Source of the DNA: Desulfomonilia bacterium
GTDB taxonomy: Bacteria > Desulfobacterota > Desulfomonilia > UBA1062
NCBI GenBank assembly: GCA_036567785.1
Contig: DATCTV010000062.1
Span: forward strand, 62,001 to 126,000
DNA length: 64,000 bases
Direction of reading: 5' to 3'
Part shown: piece by piece, positions 16,258-24,999 of the stretch
Layout of the letters: every line of letters starts with the position of its first letter
Position numbering within the stretch: the first letter of the stretch is position 1
Translations under genes and position numbers: made by a program
Notes under the pieces: generated by a model
What the model was told of the DNA's origin: nothing
Seen by the model: only the letters and a program-made list of their open reading frames with translations
Database searches by the model: none

Positions 16258-17739
16258 TTATTTGCTGTAATCCACGTGCTCGAGCAGATCTGTACGTCCG
16301 ACCAGTTCCTTTACGCTTTTCATGCCGAACTTCTGCAGGATATCGACAAGCTGAAAATTCCATGCATGATACATATTTGTAAGCCTCTGCGTTGCCCATT
16401 CCTCGTTGAACAGGTCGGCCAATTCGGAGTCGGTCGAAGCAATGCCGCGAGCGCATCCCCGTCCCGATTCACAATTGCCGCAGCGGACGCATTCAAGAGA
16501 TACCATTTCGGCTGTTCCGATAACAGCGCCGTCCGCGCCAAGACAGATGGCCTTGGCCAGATCATGGGCCGTTCTTATTCCTCCCGAAGCGATGAGAGTC
16601 ATGGCGTCGCGGGCCCCTTCTGCGACAAGGAAGTTGTGCACCTTGGAAATGGCATATTCGATGGGCATGGCGATATTCTTTTTCGCAATGTCTGGAGCAG
16701 CGCCGGTACCGCCGTAGCCGCCGTCGATGTGGATGATATGTGCGCCTGCATAGAATGAACCTACTGCAACCATATCGACGTCATTGGGAGTGGACACCTT
16801 GACCGAAACAAGGGCGTTCGGATTCATCTCCTTGATCCAGTCTATGTGCTTCTTGTGGTCTTCAATCGAATATACCGAGTGGAAAGGGAAGGGTGAGAAC
16901 AGGGATGTTCCCTGTACCGCCTCTCTCATTCTGGCGACGCTTGCCGTATTCTTTTCGCCGAGAAGGTGTCCGCCAAGTCCCGGTTTCGCGCCCTGTGCAT
17001 ATTTGAATTCCACTATCCTGACCCGCTGAATGGTTTCTTCACGCACTCCGAAAAGACCGGTTGCAACCTGAGTGATCACATGGTTATCATAAGGGTGCAA
17101 TATTTCCGGGTAGCCGCCTTCTCCCGTACATGTGAAAGTATTCCAGATTGAAGCGTTTCTGGCCTTTGATACCATGGTGGGAAGGCTGACCGAACCGAAT
17201 GACATTCCGCCTCCGTATACGGGAGTGGAGATGACGACATTGGCCCTGCCGTCATTCCTGCGGTTGAGCTCAATGGCGGTTGAAATTTCATCCCTTTGAA
17301 CTTCCGGAGGGTTATCCGGGAATTTAAAGCGCAATTTGTCGAAACCGCCGCCCGAATTTCCCACATTGTATTCCAGATCCTTGCGATCCGGTGGATAACC
17401 GGTCTCCGCCATTATCCATGTAGCGGTGATCATATCGGCAGTCCAGCGGTAGTCACCGAGCGTTTCATACATTGGATTGTATGTGAGCGTTAAGGCCTTT
17501 CTCGGACATTTCGCAATGCAGCAGAAGTTTCGTTCAAGGCATTCGAATCCAATGCATTTATAGTCAATCGGAGGTTTTACCCTGTTGTGTCCCTCCAGCC
17601 TCTCATGGACGCCGAACGGGCATGTATTTGCGCATGTTCCGCAGTTTATGCAGGCATCGGACCTTGTGACCTTGTACTTGGGCACATTATGTTTGAACCT
17701 TGAAGGTGTTTCCTTGATTTTTACTGTTGATGGTTTCAT
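16258..17739 (-). CDS. Ferredoxin-type glutamate synthase FMN subunit
   Basis: A 493-residue FMN-binding barrel (glutamate synthase domain 2) with an N-terminal ferredoxin module. CINCGTCANTCPFGV and the later CCIAKCP supply two Fe-S clusters at residues 30-80. The barrel has the GGYGGTGAAP phosphate-binding loop and SGGIRTAHDLAKAI. CVRCGNC with GRGCARG downstream gives the cysteines of the [3Fe-4S] cluster typical of GltS. It should condense ammonia and 2-oxoglutarate to glutamate using electrons from its own ferredoxin domain. Seventeen bases separate it from the amidotransferase gene, and it overlaps the preceding paralogue by four bases, so the three are one operon. Confidence 0.87.
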   Translation of the reverse strand: MKPSTVKIKETPSRFKHNVPKYKVTRSDACINCGTCANTCPFGVHERLEGHNRVKPPIDYKCIGFECLERNFCCIAKCPRKALTLTYNPMYETLGDYRWTADMITATWIMAETGYPPDRKDLEYNVGNSGGGFDKLRFKFPDNPPEVQRDEISTAIELNRRNDGRANVVISTPVYGGGMSFGSVSLPTMVSKARNASIWNTFTCTGEGGYPEILHPYDNHVITQVATGLFGVREETIQRVRIVEFKYAQGAKPGLGGHLLGEKNTASVARMREAVQGTSLFSPFPFHSVYSIEDHKKHIDWIKEMNPNALVSVKVSTPNDVDMVAVGSFYAGAHIIHIDGGYGGTGAAPDIAKKNIAMPIEYAISKVHNFLVAEGARDAMTLIASGGIRTAHDLAKAICLGADGAVIGTAEMVSLECVRCGNCESGRGCARGIASTDSELADLFNEEWATQRLTNMYHAWNFQLVDILQKFGMKSVKELVGRTDLLEHVDYSK

Positions 17740-19127
17740 AAGTTCACCGCTTCTTTTTTCTTGAACAGTCTGCCGAAAGTGTCATTGTCTATGTCTTCAA
17801 AGAAGATCGCCCTGCCGGTTTCTCCCCGTAACCTCCGGGCCTCCCTGATTCCCATTGCGCCCATCATTTCCAGTATCTGGGAATGCCATGCCCCCATGAG
17901 ATTGATGACTCTCTGGGTGAGAGTTCTGGCAGGCACTTTGTCAAGTCCGACAGGGAAAACGAGCAGTTTTTCCGGCCCCTCGAACAATCTGGCGCCAAAG
18001 CCTATCATGATGGGAAGGTCTATTGCAGTCAGGTCCGCACCGCATAGCATGGCCTTGGGGACGTGTTCCGCCATTGATATCCCGCCGGAAAAGATAAGAG
18101 TTACTTCATCACGGATCTTCTCATCGACGAGCCTCAGATGAACCGAACGGATGATGTCCTTTACAAGACGGCCGTCTTCACCGCGGCCGCAATAGTCCGT
18201 GACTACGTGAATCACTTCGGCGCCGTCATGTGCGAGAGCAGAAACGATGTCTTCAATATCGTTTCCGGCCTTGACGCGGACTATTGCTACAGCATCGCTC
18301 AATTTCGAAATCCTGTTCCTGGTTTTCTGAAAATTTTCTTTTGATTCTGCATTGTATTCAAAAGATATCAGATTTGCATTTTTAAGGAGCGCCTTGTGTT
18401 CATCCGCATTGTCTAAATCGATTAAAGGAATGATATTCCCGCTGTATTTTTCCACATCCTTGCCGATATCGTCTGCGGGCATGATTATGAAGGTCGAAAG
18501 CTCGGATGCAGCCTTTAACAGGGCTGTCAGGACATTATCGCTGATGTCTTCAGCCGGAATATCGAAAATAATCGGGATAGGAATATCAACGGTTTTGTTG
18601 ATTTTTGAAATCAGCTTTCCGTTCTCATCAAATTTCAGGTGATTCAGCTTTCTTCCGAGTTCGACAGCGGTGCTTATATATTCTCGGCCGTGGATGCCGT
18701 CTCTGGTAGGTCTCACAATTTCAGACATGTCGGTCCACATTCCGTCAAAGCCTTCTCCGGTAAACGGCCCCCGGTATCCTGCTCCGGTAACCGGAACCTT
18801 TCCATCCTCGGACTGCTTGAACAGTGTAATGAACATGTCAGGCTTCCAGAACGAGCCTCCGATGTTCCTGAAATCCATATCTATTGATTTTTCAAGAGCG
18901 CCCCTAGGACATTCCTGTATGCACCTGAAGCAGTTCCTGCATACAACCGTGTTCGGATCGGCCATTTTCCTGGGGTCGCGTTTGCCCCGTTTGTGCGCTT
19001 CGTAGATGCACACTTTAGTGCATTTGCCGCAGTTGATGCAGTTTTCTCCGCGGACAATCTTGAACTTGAAGACATTGTCCACCTGAAGAGGCGTAACTTT
19101 GGTACTAATGTGATATTTTTTCGGCAT
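17736..19127 (-). CDS. Second GltS-like FMN-barrel subunit lacking 3Fe-4S
   Basis: A 463-residue paralogue of the next gene: an N-terminal two-cluster ferredoxin (CINCGKCTKVCIY; CRNCFRCIQECPRG) fused to a glutamate-synthase-like barrel. The loop SGGISMAEHVPKAMLCGAD aligns with its partner. The segment that carries the [3Fe-4S] cysteines in the true FMN subunit has no cysteine here, and the glycine-rich phosphate loop is altered (VTDYCGRGEDGR). It may therefore be an electron-transfer or structural subunit, not a second synthase. It overlaps the next gene by four bases (ATGA), so the two products are made together. This subunit could pass electrons from the FAD protein upstream to the synthase; that is inference. 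Confidence 0.75.
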   Translation of the reverse strand: MPKKYHISTKVTPLQVDNVFKFKIVRGENCINCGKCTKVCIYEAHKRGKRDPRKMADPNTVVCRNCFRCIQECPRGALEKSIDMDFRNIGGSFWKPDMFITLFKQSEDGKVPVTGAGYRGPFTGEGFDGMWTDMSEIVRPTRDGIHGREYISTAVELGRKLNHLKFDENGKLISKINKTVDIPIPIIFDIPAEDISDNVLTALLKAASELSTFIIMPADDIGKDVEKYSGNIIPLIDLDNADEHKALLKNANLISFEYNAESKENFQKTRNRISKLSDAVAIVRVKAGNDIEDIVSALAHDGAEVIHVVTDYCGRGEDGRLVKDIIRSVHLRLVDEKIRDEVTLIFSGGISMAEHVPKAMLCGADLTAIDLPIMIGFGARLFEGPEKLLVFPVGLDKVPARTLTQRVINLMGAWHSQILEMMGAMGIREARRLRGETGRAIFFEDIDNDTFGRLFKKKEAVNL

Positions 19128-19178
19128 CGTCGTTTTCCTTTCTTAACTCACTACTATCAACTCACAGCCGGTTATATA

Positions 19179-21026
19179 TCAGCTGTTCATTTCCACCATG
19201 TCCCAGTATTCGCTGCTTTCATCAACCTTCTTGAGGAATTCGACTATATCCTTTTCGGGTCTGCCGAACCGGGATTCAATCTTTTTTTCCAGTGTTTCCC
19301 ATAGCGTCATCAGTTCGAGATTGGTCTGGCATATCTCCTCGCATGCCTTGCATTTCATGCACATGAATGCCTTTGCCGCCTCTTCGGGTGTGATGTCCTT
19401 GCCTTCCGAAAGCTTCTTTGCAAGGGCTATCTTGCCTTTCGCAGTCACGGCCTCGTCTTTTGTGACAAGATAGGCAGGGCATACAGCGATGCAGTTCCCG
19501 CATTTGGCGCATGCATGAGTTGTGAGTTCGAAATCCAGTCTGTCAACCTTCTTGTTCCTTCCGAAAATCAGGATGATTATCATGCCGATTATAGGAGAAA
19601 AGAGCGAAAGAAGACTCATAGATATATTGAAGAAAAGAGGATTGAAAAGTCCACGGGTGATGATGTTGGAATCGACACTGAAGAATTTGCCCGGATTGAG
19701 GATATTGTTAGGATCGGCTTTGTGTTTGTATGCCCTCAGTTCGAACTGCTTCTGTTTGCTGTAAAGGTAGTCTATGAAAGAGGCATTCCAAAGCCCAAGA
19801 CCGTATGGTTCGGCTCCCAGGCTTACGGCCGCCTTGGTCAGGAGAGAGACGAGAGGCATGCTGATGAAATATTTCTTGCTTCTCGAATCGCAGAGGAAAG
19901 TTGCCATGATGAGCGCATTGTGCCCGTCGATGATGTATGAGTCTATGCAGACTTCCACGCCGAAATACGTACCCGTTTTCTTCGCTTTTAAGGTGAATGC
20001 GGCAGCGGATTCGATCGGGATGATAATTTCACTGGCAAGTATTGTGGGTCCGAGCCTTTTAGTCTTCATACCGAATAGGCGCTCGTTCCAGAGATAATTG
20101 GATACATACGAGGGGGCCTCTTCCACGCTGGCATTCAATGCCATGAATTTCAGAAACCCTTCGTTGTCTTCCTCGCTCCCGAATTCGACCATCACAGCCG
20201 CTGACTTTTTGAATATTGCCGCATGCAGCATCTCGTTTATGTCGCCGAGATGGTTTTCATCTACGAAGCGTATCACATTGGGATTGAGCTTCTTTTCTTT
20301 GATGGTTTCCGTGAGTTCTCTTATGAATGCAAATGCCTCTTTGTCGTTTGCAAAATAAAGGAGATGAGGATATGTCGCCTGCGGTACGTCACGCAGCTTG
20401 AGAGTCACTTCGGCTATAATCCCGAATTCACCTTCAGTAGAAACGAAATAGTTGAATTCATGGTCATCCGGGGTGAGTGTCTTTATCTCTCCCGAGCCTG
20501 TTACAACAGTCATCGAGACGATATGCTTCGATATGTGGCCGTATCTGAAGCTGTTGATGCCGTAGCCGCCGGTTGAAATCCATCCGCCTACAGTGGAAAA
20601 CTTGCTGGAAGGGTATGACATCAGGCACAGGCCGTTCTTTTTTGCGGTGATATCGATATCGCTCCATCTGGCGCCTGCTTCGACCGTCACGGTCTTCTTT
20701 TCTACATCAAGATTGAGGATTCTCCTCATGGGAGAAAGGTCCATCACTATCCCTGAATTTGTCGGAATGACACCCCCGAATCCCCAGGATGCAGCGCCTC
20801 TGGCTATTACAGGGAATTTTTTATCGTTTGCGAATTTCAGTACCTTCTGAATTTCAACCACATTCCTGGGCTGTACGACAAAATCAGGCATTGTTTTAAA
20901 GAACGTTTTCGTCATGATCTGGGGGACATCGCCTATATCATGACTGTAAGTCTCCAGTTCCTCGATCCTGTCGATAACTTTGATATCGCCTTCGGCCTTT
21001 TTGAAATCCTGCGCTAATGTTTTCAT
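19179..21026 (-). CDS. Membrane-anchored FAD oxidoreductase with 4Fe-4S domain
   Basis: A 615-residue protein with an N-terminal FAD-binding PCMH domain (residues about 45-220; VARGAASWGFGG, YPSSKFSTVGGWISTGGYG) and a GlcD/D-lactate-dehydrogenase-like cap (DPNNILNPGKFF). One strongly hydrophobic segment at about 465-490 and a 4Fe-4S dicluster region at the C-terminus (CAKCGNCIAVCP at 506-517; CMKCKACEEIC at 556-566) follow. It resembles glycolate or D-2-hydroxyacid dehydrogenases, with the Fe-S domain fused. It is the first gene of the glutamate synthase operon, 51 bases ahead of the next, behind a sigma-54 promoter, so it may feed electrons into glutamate synthesis. The donor substrate is unknown. 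Confidence 0.8.
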   Translation of the reverse strand: MKTLAQDFKKAEGDIKVIDRIEELETYSHDIGDVPQIMTKTFFKTMPDFVVQPRNVVEIQKVLKFANDKKFPVIARGAASWGFGGVIPTNSGIVMDLSPMRRILNLDVEKKTVTVEAGARWSDIDITAKKNGLCLMSYPSSKFSTVGGWISTGGYGINSFRYGHISKHIVSMTVVTGSGEIKTLTPDDHEFNYFVSTEGEFGIIAEVTLKLRDVPQATYPHLLYFANDKEAFAFIRELTETIKEKKLNPNVIRFVDENHLGDINEMLHAAIFKKSAAVMVEFGSEEDNEGFLKFMALNASVEEAPSYVSNYLWNERLFGMKTKRLGPTILASEIIIPIESAAAFTLKAKKTGTYFGVEVCIDSYIIDGHNALIMATFLCDSRSKKYFISMPLVSLLTKAAVSLGAEPYGLGLWNASFIDYLYSKQKQFELRAYKHKADPNNILNPGKFFSVDSNIITRGLFNPLFFNISMSLLSLFSPIIGMIIILIFGRNKKVDRLDFELTTHACAKCGNCIAVCPAYLVTKDEAVTAKGKIALAKKLSEGKDITPEEAAKAFMCMKCKACEEICQTNLELMTLWETLEKKIESRFGRPEKDIVEFLKKVDESSEYWDMVEMNS

Positions 21027-21097
21027 AGTTTAAATGTCTCTTTCGATTGCTTTCGTTATTTTAATGCCGTGCAGACAAAGCATTGAATTTGATTTCA

Positions 21098-21112
21098 GCA
21101 AGATATATGCCA
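21098..21112 (-). promoter_or_regulatory. Sigma-54 promoter of glutamate synthase operon
   Basis: Read on the minus strand: TGGCATATATCTTGC, with GG and GC ten bases apart, matching the -24/-12 consensus TGGCAC-N5-TTGC apart from one base. The start site would fall near 21086, about 60 bases before ATG 21026. Sigma-54 control requires an enhancer-binding activator, and the dyads at 21232-21267 are well placed for it. Confidence 0.75.
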
Positions 21113-21230
21113 GAACTGGATTAGAAATATTGCAGTTTATATGTCTTTGCGTATAGGCGGCAATGTGAAGCCCGCTGTGTGTTCATGAAAAAGGCAGATA
21201 CCTGAATACATAAATGAACCATCGGAAATA

Positions 21231-21267
21231 TTGAAACAATAATGTTGTAAAGTACAATAATGTTTCA
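21231..21267 (-). promoter_or_regulatory. Tandem dyads, candidate enhancer site
   Basis: Two abutting 18-bp sites: TGAAACAATAATGTTGTA (21232-21249) and AAGTACAATAATGTTTCA (21250-21267). Each is half of a TGAAACA-N4-TGTTTCA dyad. TTGAAACAATAATGT (21231-21245) recurs identically at 29536. The sites lie about 120-155 bp upstream of the sigma-54 -24 element. The rest of the 420-bp gap between 21026 and 21449 is AT-rich and holds no gene that I can support. Confidence 0.6.
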
Positions 21268-21448
21268 GAAATATTGAAATAAATATTATATCAATCCATC
21301 ATGCGATGCAACATTATTCAGTCTTGAAAAATGTTAACAGTACGCTTATTGACGGCTTTTATCCTGATATCTGATGCCTTACGGCTGCAAAAGGTTTTTG
21401 TGGTATATTTATTGTAAAGAGATAACAAATATATCAAGAGGTGGCCGC

Positions 21449-24040
21449 ATGGTATTTTCTGCAAGAGTTACTACCGGTGTCGAGGGGCTTGATAAAATAA
21501 TCGACGGCCTCAGAATGGGAGATAACGTTGTCTGGCAGATAGAAAATATAAACGATTACAGGAAGCTTGCAGAGTCATTTGTAAAAAGCGCCATCAAGGA
21601 GAAGAGGCGTGTCGTCTACATGAGATTCGGCCATCACGAGCCTCTGTTTGCACCGGACTCGGGCCTGAAAATATATTCGCTTAATCCCGACGCAGGTTTC
21701 GAAGGGTTTTCGTCTGACGTCCATAAGATAATCACGAATGAGGGCAGGGACGTATTCTATGTTTTTGACAGTCTGTCCGATCTGCTTTCATCATGGGCTA
21801 CCGACCTGATGATCGGCAATTTCTTTTTTATTACATGTCCCTATCTCTTCGACCTCAATACGGTTGCATATTTTGCGCTTCTGCAGAACAGGCACTCACA
21901 CCATACCGTTGCCAGGATCAGGGAGACGACGCAGCTTCTGATGGATGTTTACAGCACCGGAAAAGATTTCTATGTGCACCCTTTAAAGGTATGGAAAAGA
22001 TATTCCCCCACGATGTTTCTGCCCCATTTGAAAGACGGTGATACCTTTGTCCCGATAACGAGAAGCCTTGATGCCTCCAGGCTTTTGTCGCAGATATCGA
22101 AAAGATGGGACGAATCAACAAGAAGGCAGATGGATTACTGGGACAGGCTTTTCCTTCAGGCCGAAGAGATGCAGTCAAGAGATGTCAGCCCCGATGAAAA
22201 AAAAACCATGATAGACCAGCTTTGCAGGATCATGCTTGTAAGGGAACCCAAGATGCTGGACCTCGCCAGAGAGAATTTTACTCTTGATGATCTGCTTCAG
22301 ATAAAGACAAGGCTCATAGGCACAGGATATGTCGGCGGCAAAACAGTAGGGATGCTGCTTGCAAGAAAGATCCTTACGACGGATACCAGTATCGGGTATG
22401 AACAGTATTTTGAACCCCATGACTCTTTTTTCATCGGTTCGGATGTCTTCTATACATATATCGTTCAGAACGGCTGGTGGAAGCTGAGGATGAAACAGAA
22501 GACAAAGGAAGGATATTTCAAGGTCGCCAGAGAGCTTAAGGATGCAATGGCTAACGGTATTTTTCCTGATGAAGTAAAAGAGCAGTTCTTCCAGGTTATC
22601 GAATATTTCGGGCAATCCCCCATAATAATAAGGTCTTCCTCTCTGCTTGAAGACTCTTTCGGACACGCCTTCGCAGGTAAATACGAAAGCTTTTTCTGCG
22701 CGAATCAGGGTACGCCTGAGGAGAGATATATCCAGTTCGAGGAGACGGTCAGGAAGGTTTATGCATCGACAATGAATGAGGATGCGCTTATTTACCGGAG
22801 ACAACGCGGGCTGGAGGACCGTGACGAGCAGATGGCGCTCCTTGTGCAAAGGGTTTCAGGTTCATACAGGAAAGATTATTTCTTTCCTGACCTTGCAGGT
22901 GTGGGGATGTCGTACAATACCTTTGTCTGGAAGAAAGGGATGGATCCGGGCGCGGGAATGCTGAGACTTGTCCTTGGCCTCGGGACGCGCGCCGTCAACC
23001 GTATAGAAAATGATTATCCGAGGATGGTTGCTCTGGATGAACCTCTATTGAGGCCTCATGCCGGGATGAAGGATTTGAGGACATACTCACAGAGGAACGT
23101 CGATCTCATAAATATCAGGGAAAATGAGTTTCAGACCGTCTCCCTCATAAAAATGTTTGAAGAGGCTGTGGATATCCCCTTTGAGAAAATCGCAGTCCCT
23201 GATTATGAAATGACGGAACAGCTAAGGAAAACGAGGGGAGGAGATATAGAATCATGGCTCCTTACCTTTGACAGCCTTTTGACTGACACATCTTTTACAA
23301 AGGTTATGCACGGTCTTCTGAAAAATCTCGAAAAGGCCTACAGCTATCCGCTCGAGATCGAGTTTACGGTAAACTTCAATGATGTTGGGGATTTCAGGAT
23401 AAACCTGCTTCAGTGCAGACCTTTACAGGTTATAGGTGTGGAAAAGAACATTGAATTCCCAGGAAAGATCGATTCAGACAAGGTGATTTTCAGCATGAAC
23501 GGGAACTTTATGGGCGGCAGTATCGTTCAGCCTGTTGACAGGGTCATTTTCATTAAACCCGAGGCATACAGCGCCCTTCATCAGCAGGAGAAATACGAGG
23601 TGGCCCGGATTATCGGTGAACTCAACAGGATGATAGAAAACAGGAATGAGATGCCCGTAATGCTTCTGGGGCCCGGCAGATGGGGTACCACTACCCCGGC
23701 GCTCGGCGTACCCGTACATTTTTCAGAGATAAACAATATTGCTGTTATGGGAGAGATCGCACACTTAGACGGCAATCTCATGCCCGAACTTTCCTACGGG
23801 ACGCATTTTTTTCAGGACCTTGTCGAAAACAGGATATTTTATGTTGCCGTATTTCCATGGGAAGATGGTGTTGTTTTCAATACCAAAAGACTTTTGAAAG
23901 GGAAAAGTATTTTAACCGGGCTGCTGCCCGAGGCGAAAAAATACAAGGATGTAATAAAGGTTTACGAGACAAAAGGATCTGGACTTAATGTTGTTTCCGA
24001 TGTGGTAAAGCAAAGGATCATGTGTTTCTTCAAAGAGTGA
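21449..24040 (+). CDS. KaiC-like / PEP-synthase ATP-grasp fusion protein
   Basis: An 863-residue protein of unknown function. Residues 1-230 look like a KaiC/RecA fold (VTTGVEGLDKIIDGLRMGDNV), but the Walker A GK[ST] is missing. From about 285 to 700 it resembles the N-terminal ATP-grasp domain of PEP synthase/PPDK: LIGTGYVGGKTVGM matches the GGK loop and PIIIRSSSLLEDSF (about 390) the ATP-binding segment. RWGTTTPALG follows near 745. The phosphohistidine and PEP/pyruvate domains are absent. ATG 21449 follows GAGGTG by five bases. It is divergent from the glutamate synthase operon and may share its control region. Nucleotide-dependent phosphotransfer or signalling is possible but not shown. 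Confidence 0.7.
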   Translation: MVFSARVTTGVEGLDKIIDGLRMGDNVVWQIENINDYRKLAESFVKSAIKEKRRVVYMRFGHHEPLFAPDSGLKIYSLNPDAGFEGFSSDVHKIITNEGRDVFYVFDSLSDLLSSWATDLMIGNFFFITCPYLFDLNTVAYFALLQNRHSHHTVARIRETTQLLMDVYSTGKDFYVHPLKVWKRYSPTMFLPHLKDGDTFVPITRSLDASRLLSQISKRWDESTRRQMDYWDRLFLQAEEMQSRDVSPDEKKTMIDQLCRIMLVREPKMLDLARENFTLDDLLQIKTRLIGTGYVGGKTVGMLLARKILTTDTSIGYEQYFEPHDSFFIGSDVFYTYIVQNGWWKLRMKQKTKEGYFKVARELKDAMANGIFPDEVKEQFFQVIEYFGQSPIIIRSSSLLEDSFGHAFAGKYESFFCANQGTPEERYIQFEETVRKVYASTMNEDALIYRRQRGLEDRDEQMALLVQRVSGSYRKDYFFPDLAGVGMSYNTFVWKKGMDPGAGMLRLVLGLGTRAVNRIENDYPRMVALDEPLLRPHAGMKDLRTYSQRNVDLINIRENEFQTVSLIKMFEEAVDIPFEKIAVPDYEMTEQLRKTRGGDIESWLLTFDSLLTDTSFTKVMHGLLKNLEKAYSYPLEIEFTVNFNDVGDFRINLLQCRPLQVIGVEKNIEFPGKIDSDKVIFSMNGNFMGGSIVQPVDRVIFIKPEAYSALHQQEKYEVARIIGELNRMIENRNEMPVMLLGPGRWGTTTPALGVPVHFSEINNIAVMGEIAHLDGNLMPELSYGTHFFQDLVENRIFYVAVFPWEDGVVFNTKRLLKGKSILTGLLPEAKKYKDVIKVYETKGSGLNVVSDVVKQRIMCFFKE

Positions 24041-24067
24041 CATGACAGCATGTCTCTAAGTGCTTAA

Positions 24068-24853
24068 TCAGGCAGGGACTGTCATTTTCCTTTCGACAGG
24101 TTTTACATCGACCCTGTGATGTTTTCTCCTGAGCTTTATATGAGCCGGTCGGATCACCTCGTTTGCGATCCAGAACTCCTCGGCCTTGTTCAGAGGTTTA
24201 TCGTAGTACTCGTTCAGATAAAGAGGCTCGCCGATTTCCATCTTGAGTTTCAACGGGAACGCGAAGGGCAGACACAGTATGTCATCCGGCTTGTTGTCTT
24301 TTTTGAAAAGCTTTACTACCGGGCACGCCTCGGCGAAATTAATAAGCGCAACAGGCAGCACAGGAACTTTGTAATTGAGCGCAAGCCTTACAACCCCCGG
24401 GAAATATTCGAACACCGTATGCCTGTCCCTAAAAAGAGGGACATTCCCTTCGGGGAAGATGCAGACGAGGCCGGGGTAGTTTTCACCTCCCTCTTTAAGG
24501 TACGGGTCTGTGTATTCATGGCTTATGCCGCCTGGTACGCTGAGTGGAAGTCCTGACCCGACATACCATCTGCCCCATGCGTGGTTGATGAAGTGCCAGT
24601 CATCTACAATAAGAGTGACAGGTTCACGACTTTCGTGTGTGCAGTATGAAACCGCGAAGATGTCAAGCTCCATACCGCCCGGATGATTGGGGGCAAGGAT
24701 TGCCGGTCCTTCAGGGATGTTTTCCCTGCCGATGACTTCAAGTCTGTGAAAATACCTGAAATATTTTTTTAAAAAGGCGATCTTGAATTTATTGTAGACC
24801 GCAAATTTACGGTGGTATTCGTTGGAAAGCATCTTGTAGGTCTGATAATCCAT
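24068..24853 (-). CDS. PlsC-like lysophospholipid acyltransferase
   Basis: A 261-residue acyltransferase of the PlsC/LPLAT superfamily. NHPGGMELD (about residue 55) is the catalytic H-x4-D block and FPEGN (about 140) the lysophosphatidate-binding block. An amphipathic N-terminus (FLKKYFRYFHRLEVIG) suggests membrane association, and the C-terminus is very basic. The relatives transfer acyl groups to 1-acylglycerol-phosphate or other lipids. It is the last gene on the minus strand behind the amtB-glnK-asnB-LDH2 genes, separated by a 52-bp inverted repeat, so co-transcription is uncertain. Confidence 0.8.
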   Translation of the reverse strand: MDYQTYKMLSNEYHRKFAVYNKFKIAFLKKYFRYFHRLEVIGRENIPEGPAILAPNHPGGMELDIFAVSYCTHESREPVTLIVDDWHFINHAWGRWYVGSGLPLSVPGGISHEYTDPYLKEGGENYPGLVCIFPEGNVPLFRDRHTVFEYFPGVVRLALNYKVPVLPVALINFAEACPVVKLFKKDNKPDDILCLPFAFPLKLKMEIGEPLYLNEYYDKPLNKAEEFWIANEVIRPAHIKLRRKHHRVDVKPVERKMTVPA

Positions 24854-24879
24854 AGCCTCTCCTGTCCAAGCTGTTAAGG

Positions 24880-24931
24880 ATATATGAATCTATCGGCCGG
24901 TTTTTACCAAGTCCGGCCTGGATCCATATAT
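24880..24931. repeat. Long imperfect palindrome between two genes
   Basis: Outer arms ATATATGAATC (24880-24890) and GGATCCATATAT (24920-24931) enclose a perfect inner stem GGCCGG (24895-24900)/CCGGCC (24913-24918) with a 12-base loop. There is no T-run in either direction. It lies 3' of the LDH2-family gene and upstream of the acyltransferase, and could be an mRNA 3'-end stabiliser or a REP-like element. Confidence 0.5.
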
Positions 24932-24999
24932 AAAATATTAAGATGAAAGGGTATGCAAATTATTGGTAATCAAGCCTGAATTTCCTGAAAGCATGAAAT

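Noticed and set aside
16240-16456. N-terminal 72-residue extension of the amidotransferase subunit
   Set aside because: It would overlap the upstream FMN-barrel gene by about 200 bp and its translation is Arg/Cys-rich shadow sequence; ATG 16240 begins a normal propeptide.
22175-22849. 224-codon open frame on the minus strand
   Set aside because: Lies wholly inside the KaiC-like/PEP-synthase-like gene; its translation shows no domain pattern while the plus-strand protein does.
24030-24056. Hairpin at the end of the KaiC-like fusion gene
   Set aside because: GACATG/CATGTC stem is only six pairs with a bulge and no T-run, partly inside the coding sequence.
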